Positions 34,093 to 43,367 of a DNA stretch of 60,088 nt are shown piece by piece. The notes beneath the pieces were generated by a model. The model was not told the origin of the DNA. It made no database searches and saw only the letters and a program-made list of their open reading frames with translations. The DNA is taken from NCBI GenBank assembly GCA_014804965.1, contig JAAUYU010000020.1:60704-120791 (forward strand), written 5' to 3'. Numbering within the stretch: the stretch's first letter is position 1; each line of letters begins with the position of its first letter. The position numbers and the translations under genes are program-made. The stretch is from Desulfovibrio sp. GTDB lineage: Bacteria; Desulfobacterota; Desulfovibrionia; Desulfovibrionales; Desulfovibrionaceae.

Positions 34093-34647
34093 ATGGGCAA
34101 GAAGATTCTCATTCTCAACGGCAGTCCGCGGCTCAAGGGCAATACCGCCATGCTTTGCGACGCCTTCACGCAAGGGGCGGAAAGCGCGGGCCACAGCGTC
34201 ACGCGCATCGACCTGCAGAAGCTGGACATCCACGGCTGTCTCGGCTGCATGAAGGGCGGCAAGGACCCGGCCAGCCCCTGCGTGCAGAAGGACGGCATGG
34301 AAAAGGTGTATCCGGCCTATGTGGCCGCGGACATCGTGGTGCTGGCCACGCCCATGTATTACTGGGCCTTTTCCGGCCAGCTCAAGACCGCCTTTGACCG
34401 CCTTTTCGCCGTGGCCGAGTGCAATCCCAACTACGCCAATCCCCGCAAGGACTGCGCCCTGCTCATGGCCGCGGAGGGCGACACCCCGGAAAACTGGAAG
34501 CCCGTGCTCGACTATTATGCGGCGCTGACGGGTTTCCTGGAATGGAAGGACCTGGGGCATGTGCTCGCGGGCGGCATCCTCGACGCCGGGGCCGTTGCCG
34601 GCACGCCGGCCCTTGAGGAGGCCCGGGCCTTCGGCGCGGCGCTGTAG
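34093..34647 (+). CDS. Flavodoxin-fold NAD(P)H-dependent FMN reductase family protein
   Basis: 184 residues from MGKKILILNGSPRLKGNT, chosen because GGAG lies 8 nt upstream; an ATG four codons earlier is possible. FMN-binding GSPRLKGNT loop, then HGCLGCMKGGKDPASPC with three cysteines, and ATPMYYWAFSGQLKTAFDRLF for flavin contact. Probably a stress-inducible flavin or iron-sulfur flavoprotein under the TetR regulator. Two related proteins are at 58119-58742 and 59113-59781. Confidence 0.85.
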   Translation: MGKKILILNGSPRLKGNTAMLCDAFTQGAESAGHSVTRIDLQKLDIHGCLGCMKGGKDPASPCVQKDGMEKVYPAYVAADIVVLATPMYYWAFSGQLKTAFDRLFAVAECNPNYANPRKDCALLMAAEGDTPENWKPVLDYYAALTGFLEWKDLGHVLAGGILDAGAVAGTPALEEARAFGAAL

Positions 34648-34673
34648 CGCGAAGCGCGTCCCCAAAAATCATC

Positions 34674-34714
34674 AAGCCCCTGCCCGCGGCAGACCGCTGC
34701 GGACAGGGGCTTTT
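34674..34714. terminator. Bidirectional intrinsic terminator
   Basis: AGCCCCTG (34675-34682) pairs with CAGGGGCT (34704-34711); inside, CCGC/GCGG adds a second stem. TTTT follows on the plus strand, after the flavoprotein. On the minus strand the hairpin follows the acetyltransferase. Confidence 0.8.
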
Positions 34715-34726
34715 GTGCACCCCCGG

Positions 34727-35380
34727 TCAGGCGTCGCCCCCATCCGTGCGGGCGCGCTCCCACCACGGCGTCCGGTAATCGTCCACGTCAAAGCGCCGGT
34801 CCTTGAAGTAGAAGTCCCGGTCCGCCTCGGTGATGGCTCGCAAGGGACGGCAGGGATTGCCCGCCGCCACCATGTTGTCGGCAATGTCCCGCGTGACCAC
34901 GCTGCCTGCGCCGATGACCACGTTGCTACCCACCGTGACACCGGGATTGATGACCACATTGCCGCCGAGCCACACATTGTCGCCGATGCTCACGGGCATC
35001 CCGCACTCATAGCCGGAATTGCGGCTCTCGGGATGCAGGGGATGCGAGGCCGTGTAGATGGACACATGGGGCGCGCAGAGCACATTGTCGCCGATGCTGA
35101 CCTTTGCCACGTCCAGCACCGTAAAGTTGTAGTTGGCGTAAAAGCGCTCGCCCACCTCGATATTGAAGCCGTAATCGCAATAAAAAGGCCCCATGATGGT
35201 GACGATGTTCCCGCACTTGCCGAGGATGGAGCGCAACAGGGCGTCGCGCTCCTCCTCCGCATCCCAGGGCAAGGCATTATAGCGGAACAGCTTTTGGTGA
35301 CAGGCCGTATACAGTTCCAGAAGGCCGTCCCGCATGGGGATATAGGGCAGGCCGGAAAGCATCCGCTCGCGCTGGTCCAT
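34727..35380 (-). CDS. Maltose/galactoside O-acetyltransferase family protein
   Basis: 217 residues from MDQRERMLSGLPYIP. The N-terminal Mac domain (MLSGLPYIPMRDGLLELYTACHQKLFRYN) is followed by hexapeptide repeats and YTASHPLHPESR with the catalytic histidine; it ends VVTRDIADNMVAAGNPCRPLRAI. Transfers acetyl from acetyl-CoA to a sugar. An intrinsic terminator of the upstream antiporter gene lies in its leader, and GGGGAGG precedes the ATG. Confidence 0.93.
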   Translation of the reverse strand: MDQRERMLSGLPYIPMRDGLLELYTACHQKLFRYNALPWDAEEERDALLRSILGKCGNIVTIMGPFYCDYGFNIEVGERFYANYNFTVLDVAKVSIGDNVLCAPHVSIYTASHPLHPESRNSGYECGMPVSIGDNVWLGGNVVINPGVTVGSNVVIGAGSVVTRDIADNMVAAGNPCRPLRAITEADRDFYFKDRRFDVDDYRTPWWERARTDGGDA

Positions 35381-35394
35381 GAAAAACCTCCCCG

Positions 35395-35433
35395 AAAAAA
35401 CGGGACGGGCCCGACCGCAGCCGGACCCGCCCG
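35395..35433 (-). terminator. Intrinsic terminator after the antiporter gene
   Basis: Minus strand CGGGCGGG (35433-35426) pairs with CCCGTCCCG (35409-35401), one bulged base, followed by TTTTTT (35400-35395). Lies just before the Shine-Dalgarno of the next gene. Confidence 0.7.
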
Positions 35434-35458
35434 AAGACCATGATATTTCGCGTCCCGC

Positions 35459-36907
35459 CTAGATGAAGAAGGCCCAGGTGAGCAGAAGGAACAGCGGAAC
35501 GAGGATGCCGCAGGACCACATCATGTAGCCGAAGAAGCTCGGCATCTTCACGCCCTGGTTCTCGGCGATGGAGCGCACCATGAAGTTCGGCGCGTTGCCG
35601 ATATAGGTGTTGGCGCCCATGAACACCGCGCCCGCCGAGATGGCGATGAGGGTTGTCGCCATGTCGGTCATCAGGTGTTGCGCGTCGCCGCCCGCTGTGT
35701 TGAAGAACACGAGGTAGGTGGGCGCATTGTCAAGGAAGCTCGAAAGCGCGCCCGTGAGCCAGAAATACATGGCGTTGACGGGCTGGCCGTCCGGCGTGGA
35801 GACCATGTTGATGAGCGAGGCAAGCGCGCCTTCCGTGCCCGCGCGCAGGATGGCGATGGCCGGAATCATGGAGAGGAAGATGCCGAAGAAGAGCTTGGCC
35901 ACTTCCTCGATGGGCGCCCAGGAGAAGCCGTTCATCTCGCGGCAGTGGCGGCTGGTGAATTTCCAGGAAAGGCCCGCGAGGCAGAGCAGCGCAAGGTCGC
36001 GCAGGAGGTTCTGGCCTTCCACGGGCACGCCGTAGACCTCGATCCAGGTGCCGAGATTGACCATGCCGGAGCACAGCACCGCCAGCACCACGCCCAGCAG
36101 GAAGAGCAGATTGATGGTACCCTCGAGGCCGAGCTTTTCCTCCGCGGCCGCCGGGTCATGCGGGGGCTGCGGACGCCCTTCCTTGTTGAAGAGCACGGTG
36201 TCGATGATGAAGAAGAGGAGCAGCAGGGCCACGGCCATGCACAAGGTCTTGAAGAAGAGGTGCGTGGTCGTCCAGAAGAAGCTCACCCCCTTGAGGAAGC
36301 CGAGGAAGAGCGGCGGGTCGCCCAGCGGCGTGAGCGAGCCGCCGATATTGGCCACGAGGAAGATGAAAAAGACGATGGAATGGACGCGGTAGCGCCGGTG
36401 CGCGTTGGCCCGGAGCAAGGGCCGGATGAGCAGCATGGCCGCGCCCGTGGTGCCCATCCAGCTCGCGAGCACGGTGCCGATGGCGAGCAGGCCCGTGTTC
36501 ACCACAGGGGTGCCCACCAGGGTGCCTTTGAGGCGTACGCCGCCCGCCACCGTGAAGAGCGCGAAGAGCAGCACGATGAAGGGGATATAGTCCAGCAGGA
36601 TGATGTGCAAAAACTCATAGAGCGCCGTGCCCAGGCCGTACACGATGAAGCAGGGCACGAGGAAGGCGAGGCCCCAGAACACGGCGATCTTGCCGAAATG
36701 GTGCTCCCAGAAGTGGGGCAGCGCCAGCGGCATGATGGCGATGGACAGCAGCATGCAGGCGAAGGGGATGACCCAGATGGCCGAAAGCGAGGCCCCCGGA
36801 ATGGTGGGATGCCCCTCGGAGGCGAGCACCGCCTCGGGCGCGAACAGGGCGAGCGCCCCCAGGAGAATGGCCGGCACAAGCAGAGGCAATGAGCGGAGGT
36901 GTGACAT
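35459..36907 (-). CDS. Sodium:proton antiporter, NhaD type
   Basis: 482 residues with 11-13 hydrophobic helices and a cleavable-looking N-terminal segment. Family motif FFIFLVANIGGSLTPLGDPPLFLGFLKGVSFFW and the C-terminal SSFLDNAPTYLVFF, GAVFMGANTYIGNAPNFMVRSIAE are typical of the NhaD / ion transporter superfamily. It should exchange Na+ for H+ at the inner membrane. The start ATG is preceded by AGGAG. Transcribed alone and ended by a terminator before the acetyltransferase. Confidence 0.9.
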   Translation of the reverse strand: MSHLRSLPLLVPAILLGALALFAPEAVLASEGHPTIPGASLSAIWVIPFACMLLSIAIMPLALPHFWEHHFGKIAVFWGLAFLVPCFIVYGLGTALYEFLHIILLDYIPFIVLLFALFTVAGGVRLKGTLVGTPVVNTGLLAIGTVLASWMGTTGAAMLLIRPLLRANAHRRYRVHSIVFFIFLVANIGGSLTPLGDPPLFLGFLKGVSFFWTTTHLFFKTLCMAVALLLLFFIIDTVLFNKEGRPQPPHDPAAAEEKLGLEGTINLLFLLGVVLAVLCSGMVNLGTWIEVYGVPVEGQNLLRDLALLCLAGLSWKFTSRHCREMNGFSWAPIEEVAKLFFGIFLSMIPAIAILRAGTEGALASLINMVSTPDGQPVNAMYFWLTGALSSFLDNAPTYLVFFNTAGGDAQHLMTDMATTLIAISAGAVFMGANTYIGNAPNFMVRSIAENQGVKMPSFFGYMMWSCGILVPLFLLLTWAFFI

Positions 36908-37099
36908 CGTGCGCTCCTGTCTGGAGTGTGGCGCTCCCGCGCCGCAAGGTGGTTCCCTTTTGTGTAGGGCAATTTTCCGTGCTTTGCAATGCGCTTGCCC
37001 GCAAAGATTTTTTCTGCCACATAGGGGGCGGCCGCGCGGAGTTTCCGGGGAGCCCGGCTGCGCGAGTGCGCCCCTTACGGATGCGGAGAGGAGAAGGTC

Positions 37100-37786
37100 A
37101 TGACCCCCAGAGACGAGCCCGAAGCGCGATTCCCGGAACAGGATGCCCAGGATACCGGCGACGCCAAGTCAACGGCTGCCGGGGCGCCGGAAGCGGCAGG
37201 CAGGCCCGTCACGCCGCGCCGCCGTGCGCGCCTCCGCGAGGTGCTTAGCCAGCGCCAGCCCGACCTCACCCTGGTGCTCGCCAATATCCACGACCCGCAC
37301 AATGTTTCGGCCATTTACCGCTCGTGCGACGCTTTCGGCGTGGCGCGGGTGCACCTCTACTACACCAATACACCCTTTCCGGCGCTGGGGCGGAAAAGCT
37401 CGGCATCGGCCCGCAAATGGGTGGAAAGCGAGCGCCACCGCGACAAAGAGGCCCTTTTCGCAACCCTGCGCGGCCAGGGGATGCAGGTGCTCGCCACCTC
37501 CTGCTCGCCCGAGGCGCGGCCGCTGCGCGACTGGAATTTTCTCCGGCCCACGGCCGTCATCCTCGGCAACGAGCACGAAGGCGTGGACGAGTCCCTGCTG
37601 GCAGAGGCCGACGGCCGCCTCTATATCCCCATGCACGGCATGATCCAGAGCTTCAACGTCTCCGTGGCGGCGGCCATCATCCTCGCCGAGGCCGCGCGCC
37701 AGCGCGAGGCCGCGGGTTGGTATGACACCCCGCGCATGGACGCCGAAACGCTGGAAGCGACGCTCGCCGACTGGCTTGAGCGCTGA
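37100..37786 (+). CDS. trmH: tRNA (Gm18) 2'-O-methyltransferase TrmH
   Basis: 228 residues of the SpoU/TrmH SPOUT family. RQPDLTLVLANIHDPHNVSAIYRSCDAFGV is the first family motif, ILGNEHEGV the second, and MHGMIQSFNVSVAAAIIL the knot-forming third. The first ~40 residues are an unconserved Pro/Ala-rich extension. ATG preceded by GGAGAAGG. Methylates the ribose of G18 of tRNAs, with S-adenosylmethionine as donor. Convergent with the methyltransferase gene. Confidence 0.93.
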   Translation: MTPRDEPEARFPEQDAQDTGDAKSTAAGAPEAAGRPVTPRRRARLREVLSQRQPDLTLVLANIHDPHNVSAIYRSCDAFGVARVHLYYTNTPFPALGRKSSASARKWVESERHRDKEALFATLRGQGMQVLATSCSPEARPLRDWNFLRPTAVILGNEHEGVDESLLAEADGRLYIPMHGMIQSFNVSVAAAIILAEAARQREAAGWYDTPRMDAETLEATLADWLER

Positions 37787-37841
37787 GGGGCAATGTGCGG
37801 GGCTCCTGTGATGCTGCGGGGTTTTCGCCGCGGCGCCGGGG

Positions 37842-38678
37842 TCAATCCGTGATCCAGTTCACCGGAATGTCCCGGAAGCGCTCCTGCATGGTCTCTATGG
37901 CGTCCCTGTTGTTGTCCACGAGGATGCAGTCGCGGCCTAAGTTATAGGCTGCCACGCCCAGGGTGCCGCTGCCCGCGAAGAAGTCACAGAGCATGTCTCC
38001 GGGGCGGGAATGCACGCGCACGATGCGGTTGATGATGCCCAGCGGCTTTTGCGTGGCATAGCCCGTTTTTTCGCGGCCATTGGGGCTCACGATGGTGTGC
38101 CACCAGACATCGGTGGGCGTTTTGCCGCGCGCCGCCTTTTCCGCCCCCACGAGGCCCGGCGCCATGTAGGGGATGCGGTCCATTTCCTCATAATTGAAGA
38201 TGTAGTTTTCCGGGTCCCTGGCGTACCAGAGGATGGTGTCGTGCTTGGCGGGCCACTTCCTTTTGGAACGGCCGCCATAGTCATAGGCCCAGATGATTTC
38301 GTTCATGAAGGAATCGCGGCCGAAGATGGAATCCAGAAGCACCTTGCAATAATGGATCTCCCGGTAATCCAGGTGGAAGAACAGAGAGCCGTGCGGTTTC
38401 AATATCCTGTGCGCGTGGACGAGGCGCTGTTCGATAAAATCCAGAAAGTCGTCAAACTTGTCCGAGTAGCCCTTTGTTCCCAGTTTGACAGTCCTGTAAG
38501 TCTTGCCCTTGAAGCCCACGCGGTCGCCGTCCTCGGCGGCCATGGTCCTGAGCCGGGTGCGCTTCTGGGTCTTTCCCGTATTGAAGGGCGGGTCGATATA
38601 GATGAGGTCCGCTGAGTGCGGGGGCAGGCTTTCCAGCACGCGGAGATTGTCGGCAAAGTAGACGGTGAGGGAGGACAC
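37842..38678 (-). CDS. Orphan DNA methyltransferase (N4/N6, beta-class)
   Basis: 278 residues, GTG start. DPPFN (29-33) is the catalytic motif IV; FFAGSGTLGVAAYNLGRDCILVD (from 233) is motif I with the AdoMet site. Motif IV before motif I is the beta arrangement. The target-recognition part (about 110-200) has GGRSKRKWPAKHDTILWY and YATQKPLGIINRIV. No restriction endonuclease or specificity gene is near; it follows uvrC by 14 nt on the same strand. Probably an epigenetic solitary methylase; recognition site unknown. Confidence 0.9.
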   Translation of the reverse strand: MSSLTVYFADNLRVLESLPPHSADLIYIDPPFNTGKTQKRTRLRTMAAEDGDRVGFKGKTYRTVKLGTKGYSDKFDDFLDFIEQRLVHAHRILKPHGSLFFHLDYREIHYCKVLLDSIFGRDSFMNEIIWAYDYGGRSKRKWPAKHDTILWYARDPENYIFNYEEMDRIPYMAPGLVGAEKAARGKTPTDVWWHTIVSPNGREKTGYATQKPLGIINRIVRVHSRPGDMLCDFFAGSGTLGVAAYNLGRDCILVDNNRDAIETMQERFRDIPVNWITD

Positions 38679-38692
38679 GCCGCGCCCGGATC

Positions 38693-40576
38693 CTAGCCGC
38701 CCGCCAGGCGGCGCAGTTTTTCGCGCAGGCTCGCGGCCCTGGCCGGGCCCACGCCGGGGAGCTCGCGCAGTTCCGCCTCGCTGGCGGCGCTCATGGCCTC
38801 CACGCTGCCGAAGCGGTCCCAGAGCAGACGCGCCGTGGCCGGCCCCACGCCCGGAAGCCGCATGAGCTCGCCGGAAAGCGCGGCCCCGCGGCGCGCGCGC
38901 CGATGGCGGCCGATGGCGAAACGGTGCGTGGCGTCGCGCACCTGCTGCAAAAAGAGCAGTTCCGGGCTGCCCTCGCGCAGGGGCAGCGGATTGACCCGGC
39001 CGGGCACGAAGATGCGGTCGGCCACATTGCCCGCGCGCCGGTCCGCATGGCCGTCCTCGTCACGGGCCTTGGCGATGGCCGCCAGCGGAAAGAGGCCCTC
39101 TTCCCCGGCTTCGGCGAGCGCCCGCCCCACGGCCGTGAGCTGGCCGCGCCCGCCGTCGATGAGCAAAAGGTCCGGCCACGGGGGCCCGCTCTCGAGGCGG
39201 CGCGCCACCCAGGCATGGAGCGTGGCATAGTCGTCCGCGCTGTCCGGCATGGAATAGATTCGGTAATCCTCCTTGCTGGGGCGGCCGTCCACATAGACCA
39301 CCATGCCCACGCGCGTCTGCTTGCCGCCCGTGTGCGACACGTCCACGCACTCGATGCGGCCGGGCGGCTCAGAGAGCCCGAGCGCCTTGCCCACGCGGGC
39401 CAGCAGGGCCTCGCCGTCCTGTCCGCGCCTGCGGCGCGCCTCCTCCCGGGCATTGGAGGCCGCCATGTCCACCAGCTGGTTGTCCGCCGTGTTCTGCGGC
39501 GCGACCACGCGCACCGGGCCGCCGCGCCGCTCGGAGAGCGCCTGTTCCAAAACCGCCCGGCCGTCAGGGGCATCGGCCCCGGCGTCCGCTCCCGGCGCAT
39601 CCTCATCCTCCTCCCCGGCGAGCATGTCCGGCGGCAGCCACGGCACGAGGATGCGCGGCGGCGGCGTCACCGTGCCGTAAAACTGGGAGAGGAAGGACGA
39701 CAAAAGTTCGGGCGCGTCCTCAAAGCCCAGGCCGGGCCAGAAGAAGGTGCGTCCGTCCATGACCGCGCCGTTGCGCACAAAGACGACGCCGAGGCCGAGG
39801 CCCTTTTCCACCTCGCAGAGGCCGATGGCGTCCATGTCGCCGCCTGCGGGCAGGATGGCGGCCTGCCGCTCCACGGTGCGCTCCACGGCGGAGATCTGGT
39901 CGCGCAGGCGCGCGGCGCGCTCGAACTCCAGATCCTCCGCAGCGGCCTCCATCTCGGCGCGCAACGTGCGTAGGAGCGGCCCGGCGCGGCCCTCGAGGAT
40001 GGCGCACACGCGCTCCACGGCCACATGGTACTGCTCCGGCGAGACAGAGCCCATGCAGGGCGCCGGGCACTGGCCCATATGGTGGTAGAGGCACGGCCGC
40101 ACGCGGTTGCGCATGGCCCTATCCGAGCAGCGGCGCAGGCCGAAGGCGCGGTGGATGAGCTTCCACGTTTCGCGCGCCGCCTGCGCCGAGGTGAAGGGCC
40201 CGAAATAGCGCGCGCCGTCGCGGCGGGCGTTGCGCACGATTTCGAGGCGCGGGAAAGGCTGCTTCACGTCCAGCCGGAAGAGCACATACTGCTTGTCGTC
40301 GCGCAGCACGATATTGTAGCGCGGACGATATTTCTTGATGAGGCTCGCTTCGAGGAGCAGGGCCTCCTTTTCGGTGGTGGTGGTGAGAAAGTCGAGGCTT
40401 TGCGCGTGGGCGAGCATGGCCCGCGTCTTGACCGGGAGCCCCTCGGGCCGGAAATAGGACAGCACGCGCCGCCTGAGCACGCGCGCCTTGCCCACATAGA
40501 TGACCCGGCCACGGGCATCCTTGTAGAGATACACGCCGGGCGTGAGCGGGATGGTTGCGGGATCCGGCCTCTCCAT
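38693..40576 (-). CDS. uvrC: Excinuclease ABC subunit C
   Basis: 627 residues from MERPDPATIPLTPGVY. GIY-YIG nuclease (GVYLYKDARGRVIYVGKARVLRRR, about 14-37) makes the 3' incision; the UVR-type DLEFERAARLRDQI helical motif follows, then the RNase H-like 5' nuclease core with VDVSHTGGKQTRVGMVVYVDGRPSKEDYR. Two HhH motifs (LPGVGPATARLL and LPGVGPARAASL) close the protein. Nucleotide excision repair. ATG preceded by a run of G; another ATG lies three codons earlier. Confidence 0.98.
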   Translation of the reverse strand: MERPDPATIPLTPGVYLYKDARGRVIYVGKARVLRRRVLSYFRPEGLPVKTRAMLAHAQSLDFLTTTTEKEALLLEASLIKKYRPRYNIVLRDDKQYVLFRLDVKQPFPRLEIVRNARRDGARYFGPFTSAQAARETWKLIHRAFGLRRCSDRAMRNRVRPCLYHHMGQCPAPCMGSVSPEQYHVAVERVCAILEGRAGPLLRTLRAEMEAAAEDLEFERAARLRDQISAVERTVERQAAILPAGGDMDAIGLCEVEKGLGLGVVFVRNGAVMDGRTFFWPGLGFEDAPELLSSFLSQFYGTVTPPPRILVPWLPPDMLAGEEDEDAPGADAGADAPDGRAVLEQALSERRGGPVRVVAPQNTADNQLVDMAASNAREEARRRRGQDGEALLARVGKALGLSEPPGRIECVDVSHTGGKQTRVGMVVYVDGRPSKEDYRIYSMPDSADDYATLHAWVARRLESGPPWPDLLLIDGGRGQLTAVGRALAEAGEEGLFPLAAIAKARDEDGHADRRAGNVADRIFVPGRVNPLPLREGSPELLFLQQVRDATHRFAIGRHRRARRGAALSGELMRLPGVGPATARLLWDRFGSVEAMSAASEAELRELPGVGPARAASLREKLRRLAGG

Positions 40577-40619
40577 GCCCCCCATCCTACGCGCCCAAGG
40601 CCCGGCTGCCAAGCGCGGC

Positions 40620-40648
40620 TTGCGTTGCCAAGTGCGGGAGCCTATCCT
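40620..40648 (+). promoter_or_regulatory. Putative promoter of the MFS transporter
   Basis: TTGCGT (40620-40625) and TATCCT (40643-40648) with 17-nt spacing, 43 bp before the ATG. Confidence 0.45.
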
Positions 40649-40691
40649 CACTTCGCGGGCGCGTCAGCGCGCCACAACCTACGGAGCGGCT

Positions 40692-41921
40692 ATGTTTTAC
40701 GGCTGGAAGATCAGCGCCCTCTGCCTTGCGGGCAACTTCATGATGCAGGGGAGCGCCCTCTACGGCATGAACGCCTTCATGGAGCCCCTTTGCGAGGCGC
40801 ACGGCTGGACGCGCGTGGGCCTGAACATGAGCCTCGGCGTGGCCGCCTTCATGGGGCAGGCCGCCATGCCGCTGGCCGCCGCCGTTTCCGCGCGGCACTC
40901 CCTGCGGGGGCTGATGACCGCGGGCGCGCTCGCCGGGGGGCTTGCCACCTGCGGTATGGGCCTCACCGGGGACATCCGGATCTTCACCTGCTTTCTCGTG
41001 CTGCTCTGGGTGGCCTCGCAGGTGTGCGGCGGCGTGGTGGCCAACGCGCTCATGAGCAACTGGTTCAGCCACTACCGCGGCATCGCCTTCGGCATCGCCA
41101 ATGCGGGCAGCAACCTCTCGGCCATGGTGCTCCCCTTCCTCACCCTTGTGCTCATCCGGCATTATGACCTGCAAACGGCCTATTTCGTCCTTGCCGGGGC
41201 GACCCTGCTGCTCGCGCCTGTCTGCTGGGTGCTCGTGCGGCGCACGCCGCAGATGCTGCACCTCCACCCCGACGGCCGCCGCCATGACCCGCCCCCGCCG
41301 AAAGGGGTGCCGCAATCCGTTTCGCTGGCGGCGCTCGTGCGCAACCCGGCACCCTGGTACATCGGCATCGCCTACGGCCTTGCGCTCATGGTGGGCGCGG
41401 GTGTGCTGAGCCAGCTCAAGCCTCGCTTCACGGACATGGGGGCCGAGGCCTACACCGCCATGCTCCTCGCCGGGGCCGCGGCCTTTTTCGGGATGCTCGC
41501 CAAGTTCTTCTGGGGCTGGCTGTGCGACCGTACCACGCCCATCCTGGCCTCGCGGGCGCTCATGCTCGGGAGCGCCGCCAGCATGGCACTCCTGCTGCTG
41601 CCCGCGAGCCTCGCCAGCATGGCGGCTTTCGGCTTCTTTTTCGGCGTGTGCCTGGGGGGCCTGTGGGTGGTGTTGCCGGCGGTTGTGGCCTATTATTTCG
41701 GGAGCGCCAACTTTCTTTCGGTCTACAAATTCGTCGCCATCTTCATCCTGGTGCGCAGCCTCGGCTTCCCGGCCATGGGCCTTTCCTACGACCTTTGCGG
41801 CAGCTACGCCCTTTCCGACATCTTTTTCAGCGCCTGCCTCGTCATCGCGGCCGTCCTCACCTTCTGCCTGCGCGAGGACAAAGCCGCGGAGCGCCAGGCG
41901 CACCGACACGCGCGCCAGTAG
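40692..41921 (+). CDS. MFS transporter
   Basis: 409 residues, about 12 hydrophobic helices in two halves, with an intracellular loop near 190-230 (RRTPQMLHLHPDGRRHDPPP). Motif NWFSHYRGIAFGIANAGSNLSAM and WGWLCDRTTP are typical of the monocarboxylate/oxalate-formate antiporter type MFS. ATG preceded by GGAG. The substrate is unknown; organic acids are a reasonable guess by family. Confidence 0.85.
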   Translation: MFYGWKISALCLAGNFMMQGSALYGMNAFMEPLCEAHGWTRVGLNMSLGVAAFMGQAAMPLAAAVSARHSLRGLMTAGALAGGLATCGMGLTGDIRIFTCFLVLLWVASQVCGGVVANALMSNWFSHYRGIAFGIANAGSNLSAMVLPFLTLVLIRHYDLQTAYFVLAGATLLLAPVCWVLVRRTPQMLHLHPDGRRHDPPPPKGVPQSVSLAALVRNPAPWYIGIAYGLALMVGAGVLSQLKPRFTDMGAEAYTAMLLAGAAAFFGMLAKFFWGWLCDRTTPILASRALMLGSAASMALLLLPASLASMAAFGFFFGVCLGGLWVVLPAVVAYYFGSANFLSVYKFVAIFILVRSLGFPAMGLSYDLCGSYALSDIFFSACLVIAAVLTFCLREDKAAERQAHRHARQ

Positions 41922-41952
41922 CAACGGGACCGCGGAGACGGGCGGGGGCTCC

Positions 41953-43338
41953 TCAGTTCTTCAGGCTGTGGATGGGCGCGGGGATACGGCCGCCGAGCGC
42001 GATGAAGCGGGAGGCGTTCCCTCCGGGCACGGCCATGATGACCGTCTTGCCGAGCAGTCCCCCGAAGGAGACCTCCTCGCCCACGCCCTTGCCGGGCACG
42101 GGGATGACGCGCACGGCCGTGGTCTTGTGGTTGATGACGCCGATGGCCATTTCGTCGGCGATGATGGCCGAGAGCGTGGAGGCCGGCGTGTCGCCGGGGA
42201 TGGCGATCATGTCGAGCCCCACCGAGCACACGCTGGTCATGGCTTCCAGCTTTTCGATGGTAAGCTGTCCGGAGCGCGCCGCGGCCTCGATGCTCGAATC
42301 CTCCGAGACCGGGATGAAGGCGCCCGAGAGGCCGCCCACGGAGGAGGACGCGAAACCGCCGCCCTTCTTCACCGCATCGTTGAGCATGGCGAGCACGGCG
42401 GTGCTGCCCGGCGCGCCGATGCTGGAAAGGCCGAGGCTCTGGAATATCTCGCCCACGGAGTCGCCCACGGCAGGCGTAGGCGCGAGCGAGAGGTCGGCCA
42501 CGCCGAAGGGGATGCCGAGCCGGCTCGCCACCTCGGAGCCGATGATCTCGCCCACGCGCGTCACCTTGTAGGCCGTGGCCTTGATGACTTCGGCCATGTC
42601 CAGCAGGGTGAGGGGGCGGCCCTGGGCGTTGCAGCCACGCTCAAGCGCGCGGTCGATGGCCTTCTTCACCACGCCGGGCCCGGACACGCCCACATTGATG
42701 ACCACGTCCGGCTCGCCCACGCCGAGATAGGCCCCGGCCATGAAGGGCACGTCCTGCGGGATATTGGCGAACACGACGAGCTTGGCGCAGCCGATGCCGC
42801 CGCGCCCGGCCGTGGCCTCGGCCACGCGCAAAATCTGCTCGCCCATGAGGGCCACGGCGTCCATGTTGATGCCGCTGCGCGAGGAAGCCACGTTGATGGA
42901 GGCGCAGACGCGCTCCGTGCGGGAGAGCGCCTCAGGCAGCGCCTCGATGAGGGCGCGGTCGCCCTTGGCGAAGCCCTTTTCCACCAGCGCGGAAAAACCG
43001 CCGAGAAAATCCACGCCCGCGTCCTTGGCGGCCTCGTCCAGGGCCTCACAGACCGCGACCATCCCGTCCGGGCCGAAGGGCGCGCCCACCACGGCGATGG
43101 GGCTCACGCTGATGCGCTTGTTGACCACCGGGATGCCGTACCTGTCGCCCACCTCGTCGCACACGGCCACGAGCTGCGCGGCATGGCGGCGGATCTTGGC
43201 GCGCACGTTGGCCACGAAGAGCTCAAGGTCGTGGCTCACGCAGTCGAAGAGGCTCACGCCGAGGGTGACGGTACGCACGTCCAGGTGCTCGTTGCGGAGC
43301 ATGTTCAGGGTGCTGGTGACTTCGCGTTCGGAAAGCAT
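41953..43338 (-). CDS. UPF0210 / DUF711 family protein
   Basis: 461 residues from MLSEREVTSTLNMLRNEHLD, with AGGGA upstream. Very conserved throughout: KRISVSPIAVVGAPF, CASINVASSRSGINMDAVALMG, PGVVKKAIDRAL, GGLSGAFIPVSEDSSI. The fold is known to be related to formate-acetyltransferase-like barrels but no activity is established. It is regularly encoded next to an ACT-domain protein, as here (30 nt apart), which suggests an allosterically regulated partner. Confidence 0.9.
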   Translation of the reverse strand: MLSEREVTSTLNMLRNEHLDVRTVTLGVSLFDCVSHDLELFVANVRAKIRRHAAQLVAVCDEVGDRYGIPVVNKRISVSPIAVVGAPFGPDGMVAVCEALDEAAKDAGVDFLGGFSALVEKGFAKGDRALIEALPEALSRTERVCASINVASSRSGINMDAVALMGEQILRVAEATAGRGGIGCAKLVVFANIPQDVPFMAGAYLGVGEPDVVINVGVSGPGVVKKAIDRALERGCNAQGRPLTLLDMAEVIKATAYKVTRVGEIIGSEVASRLGIPFGVADLSLAPTPAVGDSVGEIFQSLGLSSIGAPGSTAVLAMLNDAVKKGGGFASSSVGGLSGAFIPVSEDSSIEAAARSGQLTIEKLEAMTSVCSVGLDMIAIPGDTPASTLSAIIADEMAIGVINHKTTAVRVIPVPGKGVGEEVSFGGLLGKTVIMAVPGGNASRFIALGGRIPAPIHSLKN

Positions 43339-43367
43339 GATATATCCCTAAGCCTTGGATTTTGTGG

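Noticed and set aside
34727-35380. Serine acetyltransferase (cysE) for the hexapeptide protein
   Set aside because: The N-terminal Mac domain and the HPLHPE motif point to the maltose/galactoside acetyltransferase group instead.
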